From: an uncultured Marivita sp.
GTDB lineage: Bacteria > Pseudomonadota > Alphaproteobacteria > Rhodobacterales > Rhodobacteraceae
Assembly (NCBI RefSeq): GCF_947488135.1
Contig: NZ_CANKYW010000002.1
Coordinates: forward strand, 496,001-560,000
Direction of reading: 5' to 3'
Length of the DNA: 64,000 bases
A model generated the notes under the pieces. The model was given only the letters and a program-made list of their open reading frames with translations, had not been told where the DNA came from and ran no database searches. Both the position numbers and the translations under genes were made by a program. Shown piece after piece: positions 26,574 to 34,743 of this stretch (position 1 is its first letter; each line of letters begins with the position of its first letter).

Positions 26574-26604
26574 CAGATAGGGTTTCCAGTGACTGGAAGG
26601 TCAA
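26574..26604 (-). promoter_or_regulatory. CueR/HmrR-type copper-responsive promoter
   Basis: On the minus strand a -35 TTGACC (26599-26604) and a -10 TATCTG (26574-26579) are separated by 19 bases, the over-long spacer typical of MerR-family promoters. The spacer holds the dyad TTCCAGT/ACTGGAA (26584-26598), close to known CueR operators. It lies 27 bases before the copper-chaperone remnant start. The regulator gene is not in the window. Confidence 0.8.
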
Positions 26605-26643
26605 GGGCCTGCTGGGTGATTTTCGATCAGGAGGTGACCGAAC

Positions 26644-27093
26644 TTAGTGTAGATTGGGCGGGGGCGGCGACAGGACCCGCAACCGGCACTCTTCGCACAG
26701 CAGCGGCAGACCGAAGCGGGATGCGGCGCAGAGCAGGGGCAGGATTGCTGATCCTGACACAAGAAAGGTGGCCTGTGCCAAGGCAAGGTCCCGTTCCTGT
26801 TCGGTCGCGGCCATCACGAAGCGGGCAAGATCGGCTTCGTCCGCCGACGCTTGGGCGTGATCAGCGGGGTGGATCGACAGCGGTTTCCAGCCATGTTTGC
26901 GCAGCAACATCAGCATATGTTCGAACGCCTGAAGGCAGGACCGCGCCCGACCCGTACTCATGGAGCGGCAGAGCGACGTCCAGACCTCGGCCTGGGCCGC
27001 CTCGCCGTTCTGCCATGCCCGCAGCATCGTCACGACTCGCTGTTCAGGCGCGCGCAAGGATTTGAGAGGGACTGAAATCTGCGAGTGCAGCAT
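26644..27093 (-). CDS. Uncharacterised helical protein
   Basis: 149 residues, no signal peptide, mostly helical (LRAWQNGEAAQAEVWTSLCR ... ACLQAFEHMLMLLRKHGW), with a second half rich in Leu and Cys (PLLCAASRFGLPLLCEECRL) that could bind metal. The C-terminus is proline-rich. Codon use is normal for the genome, supporting a real gene. No family recognised. The copper promoter remnant lies just downstream. Confidence 0.6.
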   Translation of the reverse strand: MLHSQISVPLKSLRAPEQRVVTMLRAWQNGEAAQAEVWTSLCRSMSTGRARSCLQAFEHMLMLLRKHGWKPLSIHPADHAQASADEADLARFVMAATEQERDLALAQATFLVSGSAILPLLCAASRFGLPLLCEECRLRVLSPPPPNLH

Positions 27094-27282
27094 GGGTTTG
27101 GTCCGGTTGGTGCATTTAAGGTAACCGCATACGCAATTTATCCGACAAAAACAATCGGAAATATATTGAAATGAATCGCGCGTGGGACCGTCGGTCGGAT
27201 ACCTGCCTGACGAAGGATCTCATCCGACCGTAAAATTGTCATCGTTCTTGAGTTTATCTGGGGCCGTGAAGCGGAGGTAGTG

Positions 27283-27696
27283 ATGAGAGCAAGATGCGTA
27301 AGTCTATGGGCTTTGAGCCTTATTTTCTCGGTAGGGCCCTCGGGCGCAGAAATCGATATACCTGAGGTCTACTCGGCTGCGTCTGCGCAAGCGCTTACGC
27401 AATGTGTTCGCCGCGCCTCAAGTGCTGAAAGCGTGCTTGTTTGTGCCACCCCCTACTTGTTTCGGTGCCTCGAAATTCTGGACGGATCGCTCTTTGAAGA
27501 TTGCCGACGAACCGCGTTGTTTTGGTGGAACGATCGCGTTGAAGAAGCGCGGGAACTTGACCCCGTTGCAGTAAAGCAATTGGAACTGAAAGTTGAGCGG
27601 ATGCCTTGTAGTGATTTCACTCTCTTGGGTGATTATGCGTGTCAGGAGCGAAAGTACGGCGTGATTTACACGACGGTCATGGCTGGACGTCATTAG
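27283..27696 (+). CDS. Small exported cysteine-rich protein, unknown
   Basis: 137 residues from ATG 27283, five bases after GGAGG; the GTG three bases earlier is too close to that site. A signal peptide ends near GPSGA (about residue 22). The mature part has six Cys (CVRR, VCAT, RCLE, DCRR, PCSD, ACQE), suggesting three disulfides. It lies in the lower-G+C stretch. I do not recognise the family. Confidence 0.6.
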   Translation: MRARCVSLWALSLIFSVGPSGAEIDIPEVYSAASAQALTQCVRRASSAESVLVCATPYLFRCLEILDGSLFEDCRRTALFWWNDRVEEARELDPVAVKQLELKVERMPCSDFTLLGDYACQERKYGVIYTTVMAGRH

Positions 27697-28022
27697 AGGT
27701 CCGACAGTTTCACCGTGTCCCTGTTCAAAACCGCTACAACGAACCGCACCGTGGTTATGGGCGTGAACCTTTTGCCAAACGAAAACATAGAGCTGCCAGT
27801 GATGGGAAGGCTGGGATTTGGCAATGCAGTAGGTCGGAATAAGTGCTGCTCTTTAACCAAGCGGTGCCTATTCCCGTTTGATAGCAGCATTCGTTTGGAG
27901 CGGTGCTCATGAGAGCAAGTTCGATGCAATGACGCGATGATCGGTGATTTCACCTGCGAACGTCAAAATGTGGCCCAATTGCTCATGTTCACTTCAGCGC
28001 GGAATTTCTGGATGTTGTTGCT
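27697..28022. other. 326-base AT-richer gap holding only a decayed copper locus copy
   Basis: No convincing gene in any frame. G+C falls well below the surroundings. The part at 27715-27815 is a degraded copy of the copper promoter and gene start (next entry). The rest shows no structure that I can name. Confidence 0.6.
27715..27815 (-). pseudogene. Relic of a second copper-responsive promoter and chaperone start
   Basis: Read on the minus strand it aligns over about 95 bases with 26515-26605. The former -35/operator region reads CCTTCCCATCACTGG versus CCTTCCAGTCACTGG, the -10 is TATGTT versus TATCTG, and the leader AAAGGTTCACGCCCATAACC matches AAGGATCACACCCATGACC. The start codon is ATA (27756-27758). 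The next codons read TTVRFVVAVLN against TTLRFAVENLS, then similarity stops before the CxxC site. A dead duplicate. Confidence 0.65.
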
Positions 28023-28685
28023 ATGTCGGACTTGGTGGCAGTGTTTGTAGACGGGGATAATGTGCCTTCGTCATTTGCTGGCAGGATCGTTCGAATTGCC
28101 AGAAGCCTCGGGCGCTTATCCGTTGCAAAGGTCTATGGAAACAAACAGACGATTGAGTGCTGGCGCGATGCCTTTTCGTTCCAGTTGGTCTACTCCGGTG
28201 ACGGGAAAAATGCGACGGATGTTCTGATCGCCGTGGAGGCAACCGATCATGTCCTGACCAATCCCGTCCAATCAGTCGTCATGTGCAGTTCGGATGCCGA
28301 TTTCTCCCACTTGGCCAGGTATATCCGGTCCAAGGGTATCAACGTTGTCGGGATGGGAGAGGACAAGACCAAGGCGCAGATGCGCCACGCCTGTTCGGAG
28401 TTTCAGCTTTTGGGAAATGAGCCATCGGAGACTCCGAAGTCGAGCCGTGCATCCGACCTTGATCCAAACGTCATCGCGATGATCAGAAAGCACCAAGTGG
28501 AAAGTAACAGCAGCGCGATGCCGATGTCTACTTTGGGCTCCAAAATGTACCAAGTCCATAAAGTGAAGATCAGCGACACATCACACAAGACATGGCGCGC
28601 ATACTTGGAATGCCGTCCAGACGTTTACAGGCTGAAACAGATCGGTTCAAAAATGACTGTATCGCTAAGGCAAAGCCCGAATTAG
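28023..28685 (+). CDS. NYN-domain ribonuclease-like protein with LOTUS-like C-terminus
   Basis: 220 residues. Residues 1-130 form a PIN-like NYN domain (LabA/DUF88 type) with the acidic set Asp10/Asp12 (FVDGDNV), Asp66 ([13 protein letters not shown]) and Asp91/Asp93 ([18 protein letters not shown]). Residues 148-216 look like an OST-HTH/LOTUS winged helix (IAMIRKHQ ... [13 protein letters not shown] ... [11 protein letters not shown]), an RNA-binding module often fused to NYN. Predicted metal-dependent RNase. G+C is lower than neighbours. No clear ribosome site. Its end overlaps rlmN by four bases, tail to tail. Confidence 0.82.
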   Translation: MSDLVAVFVDGDNVPSSFAGRIVRIARSLGRLSVAKVYGNKQTIECWRDAFSFQLVYSGDGKNATDVLIAVEATDHVLTNPVQSVVMCSSDADFSHLARYIRSKGINVVGMGEDKTKAQMRHACSEFQLLGNEPSETPKSSRASDLDPNVIAMIRKHQVESNSSAMPMSTLGSKMYQVHKVKISDTSHKTWRAYLECRPDVYRLKQIGSKMTVSLRQSPN

Positions 28686-29869
28686 TTGGTCCTCGTTTCC
28701 GCCGCGATCTGTGCCTTGCTCTTGCGGGCGCGTTCGGTGGCTGACTTCAACTGCCCGCAGGCCGCCATGATGTCCTCGCCGCGCGGGGTGCGGATGGGGC
28801 TGGCATAGCCCGCCTTGTAGATGATGTCGGCGAAGGATTCGATGCGGCTCCAGTCCGAGCGTTCGTAGGGCGCGCCGGGCCATTCATTGAAGGGGATCAG
28901 GTTGATTTTGGCGGGGATGCCCTGGATCAGCTTGACCAGACGGCGCGCGTCTTCGTCGCTGTCGTTCACGTCCTTGAGCATCACATATTCGAAGGTGATG
29001 CGTTCGGAGTTCGACTTTTTCGGATACTCGCGCAGCGCGTCGAGCAGGGTTTCGATGTTCCAGCGCTTGTTGATTGGGACAAGCTTGTCGCGCACCTCAT
29101 CCGTGGTGGCGTGGAAGCTGACGGCCAGAAGGCAGCCGATCTCCTCGGCCGTCTTGGCGATCTCGGGCACGACACCGGATGTGGACAGCGTGATCCGTCG
29201 GCGCGAGAGGGCGATGCCTTCGCCGTCCATCGCGATCTTCATCGCGTCGCGGACGTTGTCGAAATTGTAGAGCGGTTCGCCCATGCCCATGAGCACGATG
29301 TTCGACAGAAGGCGCGGACCGTTTTCGCCGGTGCCGACACCGGGTTCGGGCCATTCACCCAGATCATCGCGCGCCAGCATGACCTGTCCGATGATTTCCC
29401 CGGCGGTCAGGTTGCGCACCAGCTTTTGTGTGCCGGTGTGACAGAAGGAACAGGTGAGCGTGCATCCGACCTGGGACGAAATGCAAAGCGTGCCGCGGTC
29501 GGTTTCGGGGATATATACAACCTCGACCTCGTGCCCGCCCGCGATGCGGACAAGGTACTTGCGGGTTCCATCGGCCGAGACGTTCTTGGAGACCATCTCG
29601 GGAACGGCGATGTCGAACGCGTCGTCCAGTTGCGCGCGGTATCCCTTGGCGAGGTTCGTCATCGCGTGGAAATCCCGCACGCCCCATTGGTAGACCCATT
29701 GCCAGATCTGGTTCACCCGCATCTTCGCTTGCTTTTCGGGCGTGCCCATCGCGATCAGCGCATCCCGCAGGGCCGGACGGGTCAGGCCGACGATGTTCGT
29801 CTTGTCGCCTTCGGGCGTCTTGCGCGGGATGGTCAGAACGTCTTGCGTGATCGGTGCAGAGCCGGTCAT
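28682..29869 (-). CDS. rlmN: Dual-specificity 23S rRNA/tRNA adenine-C2 methyltransferase
   Basis: 395 residues from ATG 29867-29869 ([10 protein letters not shown]); an ATG 11 codons upstream is the alternative. Radical SAM motif CTLTCSFC lies in the middle, with the [12 protein letters not shown] segment and the C-terminal [13 protein letters not shown] supplying the methyl-carrying cysteine. It methylates A2503 of 23S rRNA and A37 of some tRNAs. Full length and intact. Confidence 0.95.
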   Translation of the reverse strand: MTGSAPITQDVLTIPRKTPEGDKTNIVGLTRPALRDALIAMGTPEKQAKMRVNQIWQWVYQWGVRDFHAMTNLAKGYRAQLDDAFDIAVPEMVSKNVSADGTRKYLVRIAGGHEVEVVYIPETDRGTLCISSQVGCTLTCSFCHTGTQKLVRNLTAGEIIGQVMLARDDLGEWPEPGVGTGENGPRLLSNIVLMGMGEPLYNFDNVRDAMKIAMDGEGIALSRRRITLSTSGVVPEIAKTAEEIGCLLAVSFHATTDEVRDKLVPINKRWNIETLLDALREYPKKSNSERITFEYVMLKDVNDSDEDARRLVKLIQGIPAKINLIPFNEWPGAPYERSDWSRIESFADIIYKAGYASPIRTPRGEDIMAACGQLKSATERARKSKAQIAAETRTN

Positions 29870-30060
29870 TGGGTCAGCCTTTCTCGAAAAGAGATGAGGC
29901 ACATATAGGATTCTTTGCGCTTTGCCAAAGGGGAAACGGCAAAGATGGCGTGCTTGCAGATTTCATGGCTCCGGGGGATTTACCTAGGGTAAACTTGCGC
30001 GCCGTGTCATGATTGCCCTCTGGATCCCATTATGGGTTCTTTTAACCGGGGGGAATTAAA

Positions 30061-30345
30061 GTGGCATATTTTTCAGTTTCGCATTGGGACACGACGGATT
30101 GGACCGACGATATGGAGGCTTTGGCTCGGGACAAATATGTCCCTATGGTCATGAACCTCGGAGCCGAAAGCGTCGACATGATCCGGACAGGCAAGCACAA
30201 CTTCGTCGTGGTTACAAAGTATACAGACGCGACCAAGGGTGAGGCGGCCCAGGCGCGTATCGAAAAGATTCGCGACCAGGCAGCCGAGGAAATGCCGATG
30301 AAGATGACCGGTGTCCATCGTGGATCGACCTTCGCGAACGGGTGA
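30061..30345 (+). CDS. Small protein of unknown function
   Basis: 94 residues from a GTG at 30061 with GGGGGGAA upstream. The pattern of strands and helices (YFSVSHWDTTDW ... VPMVMNLGAESVDMIRTG ... NFVVVTKYTDATKGEAAQARIEKIR) suggests a ferredoxin-like dimeric alpha-beta barrel, as in small monooxygenase-like proteins. No catalytic residues recognised. It stands alone. Confidence 0.65.
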   Translation: MAYFSVSHWDTTDWTDDMEALARDKYVPMVMNLGAESVDMIRTGKHNFVVVTKYTDATKGEAAQARIEKIRDQAAEEMPMKMTGVHRGSTFANG

Positions 30346-30368
30346 TCCAGAAGTCCGGACGGCTCTGA

Positions 30369-31412
30369 TCAGAGCATTGTCCAGCCTTGGTAGGCTAGGC
30401 CGATCAGGAACGCGCCGCCAAGCGAGATGGCGATGTAGAGCGTGAACACGCGCGGTTTGACCAGTGCCCACACCGCGATCGCGGCGGGGAGCGATGTGAC
30501 ACCGCCCGCGACAAGAAAGGCGAGACCAGCGCCGGATGCCATGCCTTGCTCCATCAAACCGCTGATCAGGGGCAGGGCTGCATAGCCGTTGAGATATGCC
30601 GGGACGCCGACGACCGTTGCAATGGCGATCGGGCCGATTCCGGTGCCGCCAAGAACGGATGTGATGGTCTCCGCCGGGATATAGGCGAGCATCAAGCTTT
30701 CCAGCAGGAAGGCCAGCGTGAGCCATTGCGCGAGGAACAGTGTGGTTTTCCACGCCTCTTTCCCGAACTTCTCGACACGATCGGAATGCTGCCAAAAGCG
30801 CCAGACCACCGGTTTGGGGTTGCGGATCCGGGCCGATCCGCAGCCGCCATTGCCCACGCCTTCGCGCAACGCGTCGTGCAGGATGTGGCTGCCTCCAAGC
30901 GCGAGGACGATGAGCCCGCCCGCCATGCCAAGGCCGACCGCGGCAAGCGTTTTCGCGATGGCAAACTCGAATCCGAGAACGCCTGATGTCAGCAGGAACA
31001 TCGACGGATCCATGATCGGGGACGCCAGCCAGAAGGCCATCACGGCAGACAAGGGCACGCCCATCGTCAGCAATGCCGCGATCAAGGGGATGACGCCGCA
31101 GGAACAGAAGGGCGACAGGCCGCCGGCCAAAGCGGCGAGGAAAATCATCAGAACCGGCGACCCGGTGAAGGCGCGGGCGATCAGATTGTCCGCACCCGTC
31201 GCCCCTGCCCAGGCCGCGACACCGATGGACAAGAGCAGAAAAGGCCCGGTGTTGAGCAAGGATTGCGCGACAAAACCCGCGCTTTCCCCGGCCTGCGATG
31301 GCGCGATAAGTGCGATCAGAAGCAGGATCACGCCAGAGGCGATCCAGACCTTCTGTTTTTTGACCGAAACCCAGATCGGGTTCGGGGGAGTCGTGGAAGA
31401 AAGATCGGCCAT
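30369..31412 (-). CDS. YraQ/UPF0718-type permease
   Basis: 347 residues with eight to ten membrane segments and a central cytoplasmic loop around residues 185-215. The first half carries GGLSPFCSCGVIPLIAALL, the conserved Ser-Cys motif of the DUF318/YraQ permease family. Such permeases are often linked to metal, arsenic or thiol stress. An ArsR-type gene lies 15 bases upstream in the same direction, so they form one transcript. Substrate not established. Confidence 0.85.
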   Translation of the reverse strand: MADLSSTTPPNPIWVSVKKQKVWIASGVILLLIALIAPSQAGESAGFVAQSLLNTGPFLLLSIGVAAWAGATGADNLIARAFTGSPVLMIFLAALAGGLSPFCSCGVIPLIAALLTMGVPLSAVMAFWLASPIMDPSMFLLTSGVLGFEFAIAKTLAAVGLGMAGGLIVLALGGSHILHDALREGVGNGGCGSARIRNPKPVVWRFWQHSDRVEKFGKEAWKTTLFLAQWLTLAFLLESLMLAYIPAETITSVLGGTGIGPIAIATVVGVPAYLNGYAALPLISGLMEQGMASGAGLAFLVAGGVTSLPAAIAVWALVKPRVFTLYIAISLGGAFLIGLAYQGWTML

Positions 31413-31427
31413 GGCTGGGTCCTTTGC

Positions 31428-31745
31428 TCAGGCGGCGGTGTCGTCTTCGGCTGCGTCAAAACCGATGCAGCATTCGTCGGACAGGAATCCGATCACCGCA
31501 TTCATCTTGTCGTAATCGACGGTGTTGATCACCTCGCGCCCGTTGCGGGTTTGTGTCACGAGGCCCGCTTCCACCAGCATCTTGAGGTGATGCGCCTGGG
31601 TCGACGCCGGAAGCCCAAGGTGGTCCGCGATCTGGCTCACCGTCAGGCCGGAATGACCCGCCCTGACCAATACGCGAAAGATCTGAAGCCTGGCATCGTG
31701 GCCAAGTGCAGAGAGACTGCGTGCGATGATCTGAGTCCTGTTCAT
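31428..31745 (-). CDS. ArsR-family metalloregulator
   Basis: 105 residues: a compact winged HTH (LTVSQIADHLGLPASTQAHHLKMLVEAGLVTQTRNGRE) with a C-terminal thiol pair in DECCIGF. ArsR proteins repress their operon until a metal or metalloid binds Cys. The usual alpha-3 ELxCxC site is absent, so the ECC pair near residue 93 is the likely sensor. First gene of the arsR-permease pair. Confidence 0.88.
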   Translation of the reverse strand: MNRTQIIARSLSALGHDARLQIFRVLVRAGHSGLTVSQIADHLGLPASTQAHHLKMLVEAGLVTQTRNGREVINTVDYDKMNAVIGFLSDECCIGFDAAEDDTAA

Positions 31746-31773
31746 AAAACTACATAACTAGAAATATAGTTTT
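31746..31773 (-). promoter_or_regulatory. Candidate ArsR operator
   Basis: Inverted repeat with arms AAAACTA and TAGTTTT, 14 A/T-rich bases apart, starting directly before the arsR start codon. Position and A/T-rich dyad fit autorepression. The site also overlaps a possible TATATT -10. Confidence 0.5.
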
Positions 31774-31877
31774 ATTGCAAGCGCGAAACTGCGCAGCTGC
31801 TATTGCCTGCGCCGAGAAAAAGAAAAAGGCCGGACAAAACTGCCCGACCTGTGGATTGCGCGTTGGCAAAAAAAGCG

Positions 31878-32408
31878 TCAGGACGCGCAGCGTTTCTCGG
31901 CGTCCTCTACTGCGGCCGTGAAGCCCAAAAGCGAGAACGTGTCTTTCGTCACCGTCCCACGCGATGACTGCGCCGTGAGAACCGCGTCCGCGCCGCGCTT
32001 CATCGCGGTTACGATCTTTGCGTCATCCTGCGGTGTGGCGGGCCAAGCCCATTCGCCTTCGGTGAAAAGCTCGAATTCCGTCCCGCCAATATTGACGTTC
32101 ACGGTCGATCCGGGTGCGAACGGATATCCTCCGGTGAATGCCAACTGACCCTGAACCTCGGCCCCGGGACGGTAGAACACCATCAGTAGAATTTCGCCCC
32201 GCGTCACCGCCACGACGCGACCGCCGCGCGTGTTCACGCTTTCCTTATACGTCGTCACCGCCCAGCATTCGCGCGGGTCCTGTCCCTCGAACACGCTCCA
32301 GTCGGTGATGGCGTTCACGCGGTTGGTGCTTGTTTCCTGCGCGACACCTGCGCCAGCCGTTACCAGCGACATTGCGCCGATCACCGCCCCGCCAATCCAT
32401 GATTTCAT
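31878..32408 (-). CDS. Invasion-associated locus B (IalB)-like protein
   Basis: 176 residues from ATG 32406-32408 with GGAGG upstream; the open frame starts 16 residues earlier. Signal peptide ends near GVAQE (residue 24). The mature part follows the IalB pattern: ITDWSVFEGQDPRECWAVTTY, then a central beta domain and a final Cys (EKRCAS) that likely pairs with Cys48. Periplasmic; exact function unknown in free-living bacteria. Confidence 0.85.
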   Translation of the reverse strand: MKSWIGGAVIGAMSLVTAGAGVAQETSTNRVNAITDWSVFEGQDPRECWAVTTYKESVNTRGGRVVAVTRGEILLMVFYRPGAEVQGQLAFTGGYPFAPGSTVNVNIGGTEFELFTEGEWAWPATPQDDAKIVTAMKRGADAVLTAQSSRGTVTKDTFSLLGFTAAVEDAEKRCAS

Positions 32409-32582
32409 GCGTCCAGCCTCCAGACTGTCCTTAGCCTCAACTCGTTTCTCCGTCACAGTATGGGTTTAGCATCCCCTTATGTCACTGCAACTTTGCTCTC
32501 GACCTTGTCAGATTAGCCTGATTTACGGTCCTCTTGAAAGCCCAATTGGCAGATTCTTGCCCAATCCGAAAGGAGCGAACCC

Positions 32583-33581
32583 ATGGCACAACCTGCATCG
32601 CTCGCCGAGGTCTGGCGCGGCCCGTTTCACGAAAGCCATCATGTCGGACACGCCGTCATCTGCGACGGCTCAGGCCAGATCCTGTCGGCCTGGGGAGACC
32701 CGGACGCCGTCGTGCTGCCGCGCAGTTCCTCGAAGATGATCCAGGCCCTGCCGCTGCTGACATCGGGGGCTGCCGACGCGCGGGGATTGACCACGGAGCA
32801 ACTTGCATTGGCCTGCGCATCGCACCAAGGCGCGCCGATCCATGTGGAGCGTGTGAACCGCTGGCTGTCCGACCTCGGTCTGGGGGACGATGCCTTGCGC
32901 TGCGGCCCGCAGGTCAGCCGCGATACGGATCTCAAGCTCGAGATGATCCGCGCGCATGAATCGCCGTGCCGGGTTCATAACAATTGCTCGGGCAAACACG
33001 CCGGGTTCCTGACGCTGGCGCAGCATCTGGGCGCGGGGCCGGAATACGTGGACCCGGATCATCCGGTACAGAAAGCCTGCCTCGATGCGTTCGAGACGGT
33101 CACGGATCAGGCCAGTCCGGGGTTCGGGATCGATGGGTGCTCTGCCCCCAACTTCGCGACGACGATGCACGGGATGGCGCGCGCAATGGCGTGGTTCGCG
33201 ACCGCCGGGCAAAGGTCCGATACGATGAGCACTGCTGCCGCAAGGCTGGTTGAGGCGATGCACACGCATCCCGACTTGGTCGCGGGCGAAGGGCGTGCCT
33301 GCACCCGGCTGATGCGGGCGGCCAAGGACCCCGTGGCGCTGAAGACCGGGGCGGAAGGCTACTTCATCGCCATTCTACCGACGCTGGGTCTTGGGATCGC
33401 GATCAAGGCTGCCGATGGTGCGACGCGGGCGGCCGAGTGTGCGATTGCGGCGCTTCTGGTGCGGCTTGACGTGCTCGATGCCGAGAACCCAGAGGTAAAG
33501 GCGTTCCTAAATCCAACGATCCACAATTGGGACGGGTTGGTGACGGGCGAGATCAGACCTGCGCCGGGCCTTCTGGCGTGA
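32583..33581 (+). CDS. L-asparaginase, Rhizobium type II-like
   Basis: 332 residues. Motifs of the ReAII-type asparaginase family are present: LPRSSSKMIQALPLL near residue 45 and NNCSGKHAGFL around residue 135, the latter holding the conserved Cys and Lys of this class, plus FGIDGCSAPNF. It is unrelated to the classical E. coli enzymes. Hydrolyses asparagine to aspartate and ammonia. No signal peptide. AAAGGAG before the ATG. Ends overlap serB by 29 bases, tail to tail. Confidence 0.88.
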   Translation: MAQPASLAEVWRGPFHESHHVGHAVICDGSGQILSAWGDPDAVVLPRSSSKMIQALPLLTSGAADARGLTTEQLALACASHQGAPIHVERVNRWLSDLGLGDDALRCGPQVSRDTDLKLEMIRAHESPCRVHNNCSGKHAGFLTLAQHLGAGPEYVDPDHPVQKACLDAFETVTDQASPGFGIDGCSAPNFATTMHGMARAMAWFATAGQRSDTMSTAAARLVEAMHTHPDLVAGEGRACTRLMRAAKDPVALKTGAEGYFIAILPTLGLGIAIKAADGATRAAECAIAALLVRLDVLDAENPEVKAFLNPTIHNWDGLVTGEIRPAPGLLA

Positions 33582-34443
33582 CGAACGCGTCACGGCTGTA
33601 GCCTTGTAGGTACAGCAGTGCGGTCAGATCGCCGTGGTTGATCCGCAGCTTAGCCTGCGCCTGTACGCTTGGCTTGGCGTGCAACGCGACACCTGAACCG
33701 GCTCGCTGCAACATGCCAAGGTCGTTGGCGCCGTCGCCCACGGCCAGGACATCCTCTTCGTTCACGCCAAGCCGTGCGCTGATGTCTTCCAGCGCGCTCA
33801 CCTTGGCATCGCGCCCGAGAATCGGTCGCTGCACATCGCCGGTGAGGATGCCGTTGTCGGTCAGAAGCGTATTGGCCCGGTTTTCATCGAACCCGAGTGT
33901 CTTGGCGACGCGGGCGGTGAAGGCGGTGAACCCACCCGAGACCAGGGCCGCGTAAGCCCCATGAGCTTTCATCGTTGCCACAAGCGCGCGGCCGCCGGGC
34001 ATCAGGGTGATCCGCGAGTCGAGCACTTCGCCGATGACGGTTTCCGGCAATCCCGCGAGAAGCCGCACCCGTTCGATCAGCGCGCCTTCGAAGTCCAACT
34101 CGCCGTTCATCGCGCGGGCGGTGATCTCTTTCACATGCGCACCGACGCCCGCAACCTCTGCAAGCTCGTCGATGCATTCCTGCCGGATCATCGTGCTGTC
34201 CATATCCGCCAGAAGCACGGCCTTGCGTCGGCCCTCTTTGGGCTGGATCGCCAGATCGACGCCCTGGTCCTGCAAGGCGCTCCAGCTTGCTTCTGCAGTG
34301 TCGGGGACTGCCGCCATGTCGAATTCCGCCGCCTCGTCGGGGGACAGCCAGATGAGATCACCACCGCCCCACGCATTGCGCAACGCTTCGGCCAAAGCAG
34401 GATCGAGTGCGCCGGGTTTGGCGATCAAGGATGCGGTGAACAT
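33553..34443 (-). CDS. serB: Phosphoserine phosphatase
   Basis: 296 residues. An N-terminal domain of about 80 residues precedes the HAD phosphatase core: LLADMDSTMIRQECIDELA (nucleophile Asp and acid Asp), SGGFTAFT for the Ser/Thr motif, and AVGDGANDLGML for the metal-binding acids. Final step of serine synthesis. Its placement 300 bases from the divergent serC-serA pair completes the pathway apart from shared glycolytic steps. Confidence 0.95.
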   Translation of the reverse strand: MFTASLIAKPGALDPALAEALRNAWGGGDLIWLSPDEAAEFDMAAVPDTAEASWSALQDQGVDLAIQPKEGRRKAVLLADMDSTMIRQECIDELAEVAGVGAHVKEITARAMNGELDFEGALIERVRLLAGLPETVIGEVLDSRITLMPGGRALVATMKAHGAYAALVSGGFTAFTARVAKTLGFDENRANTLLTDNGILTGDVQRPILGRDAKVSALEDISARLGVNEEDVLAVGDGANDLGMLQRAGSGVALHAKPSVQAQAKLRINHGDLTALLYLQGYSRDAFVTPEGPAQV

Positions 34444-34743
34444 GGCAGGCTCCTAAGCGGCGGGTCGCGGCGATGTACATAGCAGGGCGCGAAAAGACCA
34501 GATGGAACCTGCGCGTTGCTCCTAGCCTCTTACCTTACCAATACCGCCCGCCGGAGGCATCCGGCGATGGCATCAGCGCAGCGTTCGAGAAAGTTTCCGA
34601 TCCGCAACACGGGCTGCAACGGGAGTCTCGAATGCGTCACATCGGCTGCATTTTCCGACTTGCGTGGCCCGCGTCCCCCGCATAAACGCAGCGGTGGGAC
34701 ACCCCTCCCCAACGAGGGGCGCTTATCTGGAAGGGTAGCATCA
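34444..34743 (+). ncRNA. serC leader region with candidate serC RNA motif
   Basis: The 300 bases between serB and serC contain no gene. The last 60 bases hold a hairpin CCCCTC/GAGGGG (34702-34707, 34714-34719) followed by a constant-looking GCTTATCTGGAAGGGTAG and the start codon. Known from comparative genomics: a serC RNA motif precedes serC in alphaproteobacteria. Position and the hairpin plus ribosome-site arrangement fit; the exact consensus was not compared here. A weaker stem lies near 34552-34565 (CCGGAGG/CATCCGG). Confidence 0.5.

Noticed and set aside
27283-27920. Shared 11-mer ATGAGAGCAAG at 27283 and 27909, suggesting duplication of a gene start
   Set aside because: Similarity ends after a few more bases and no reading frame follows the second copy, so chance cannot be excluded.
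30362-30375. Palindrome GCTCTGATCAGAGC at the end of the permease gene
   Set aside because: Only 14 bp, no T-tract and no second copy seen; could easily be chance.
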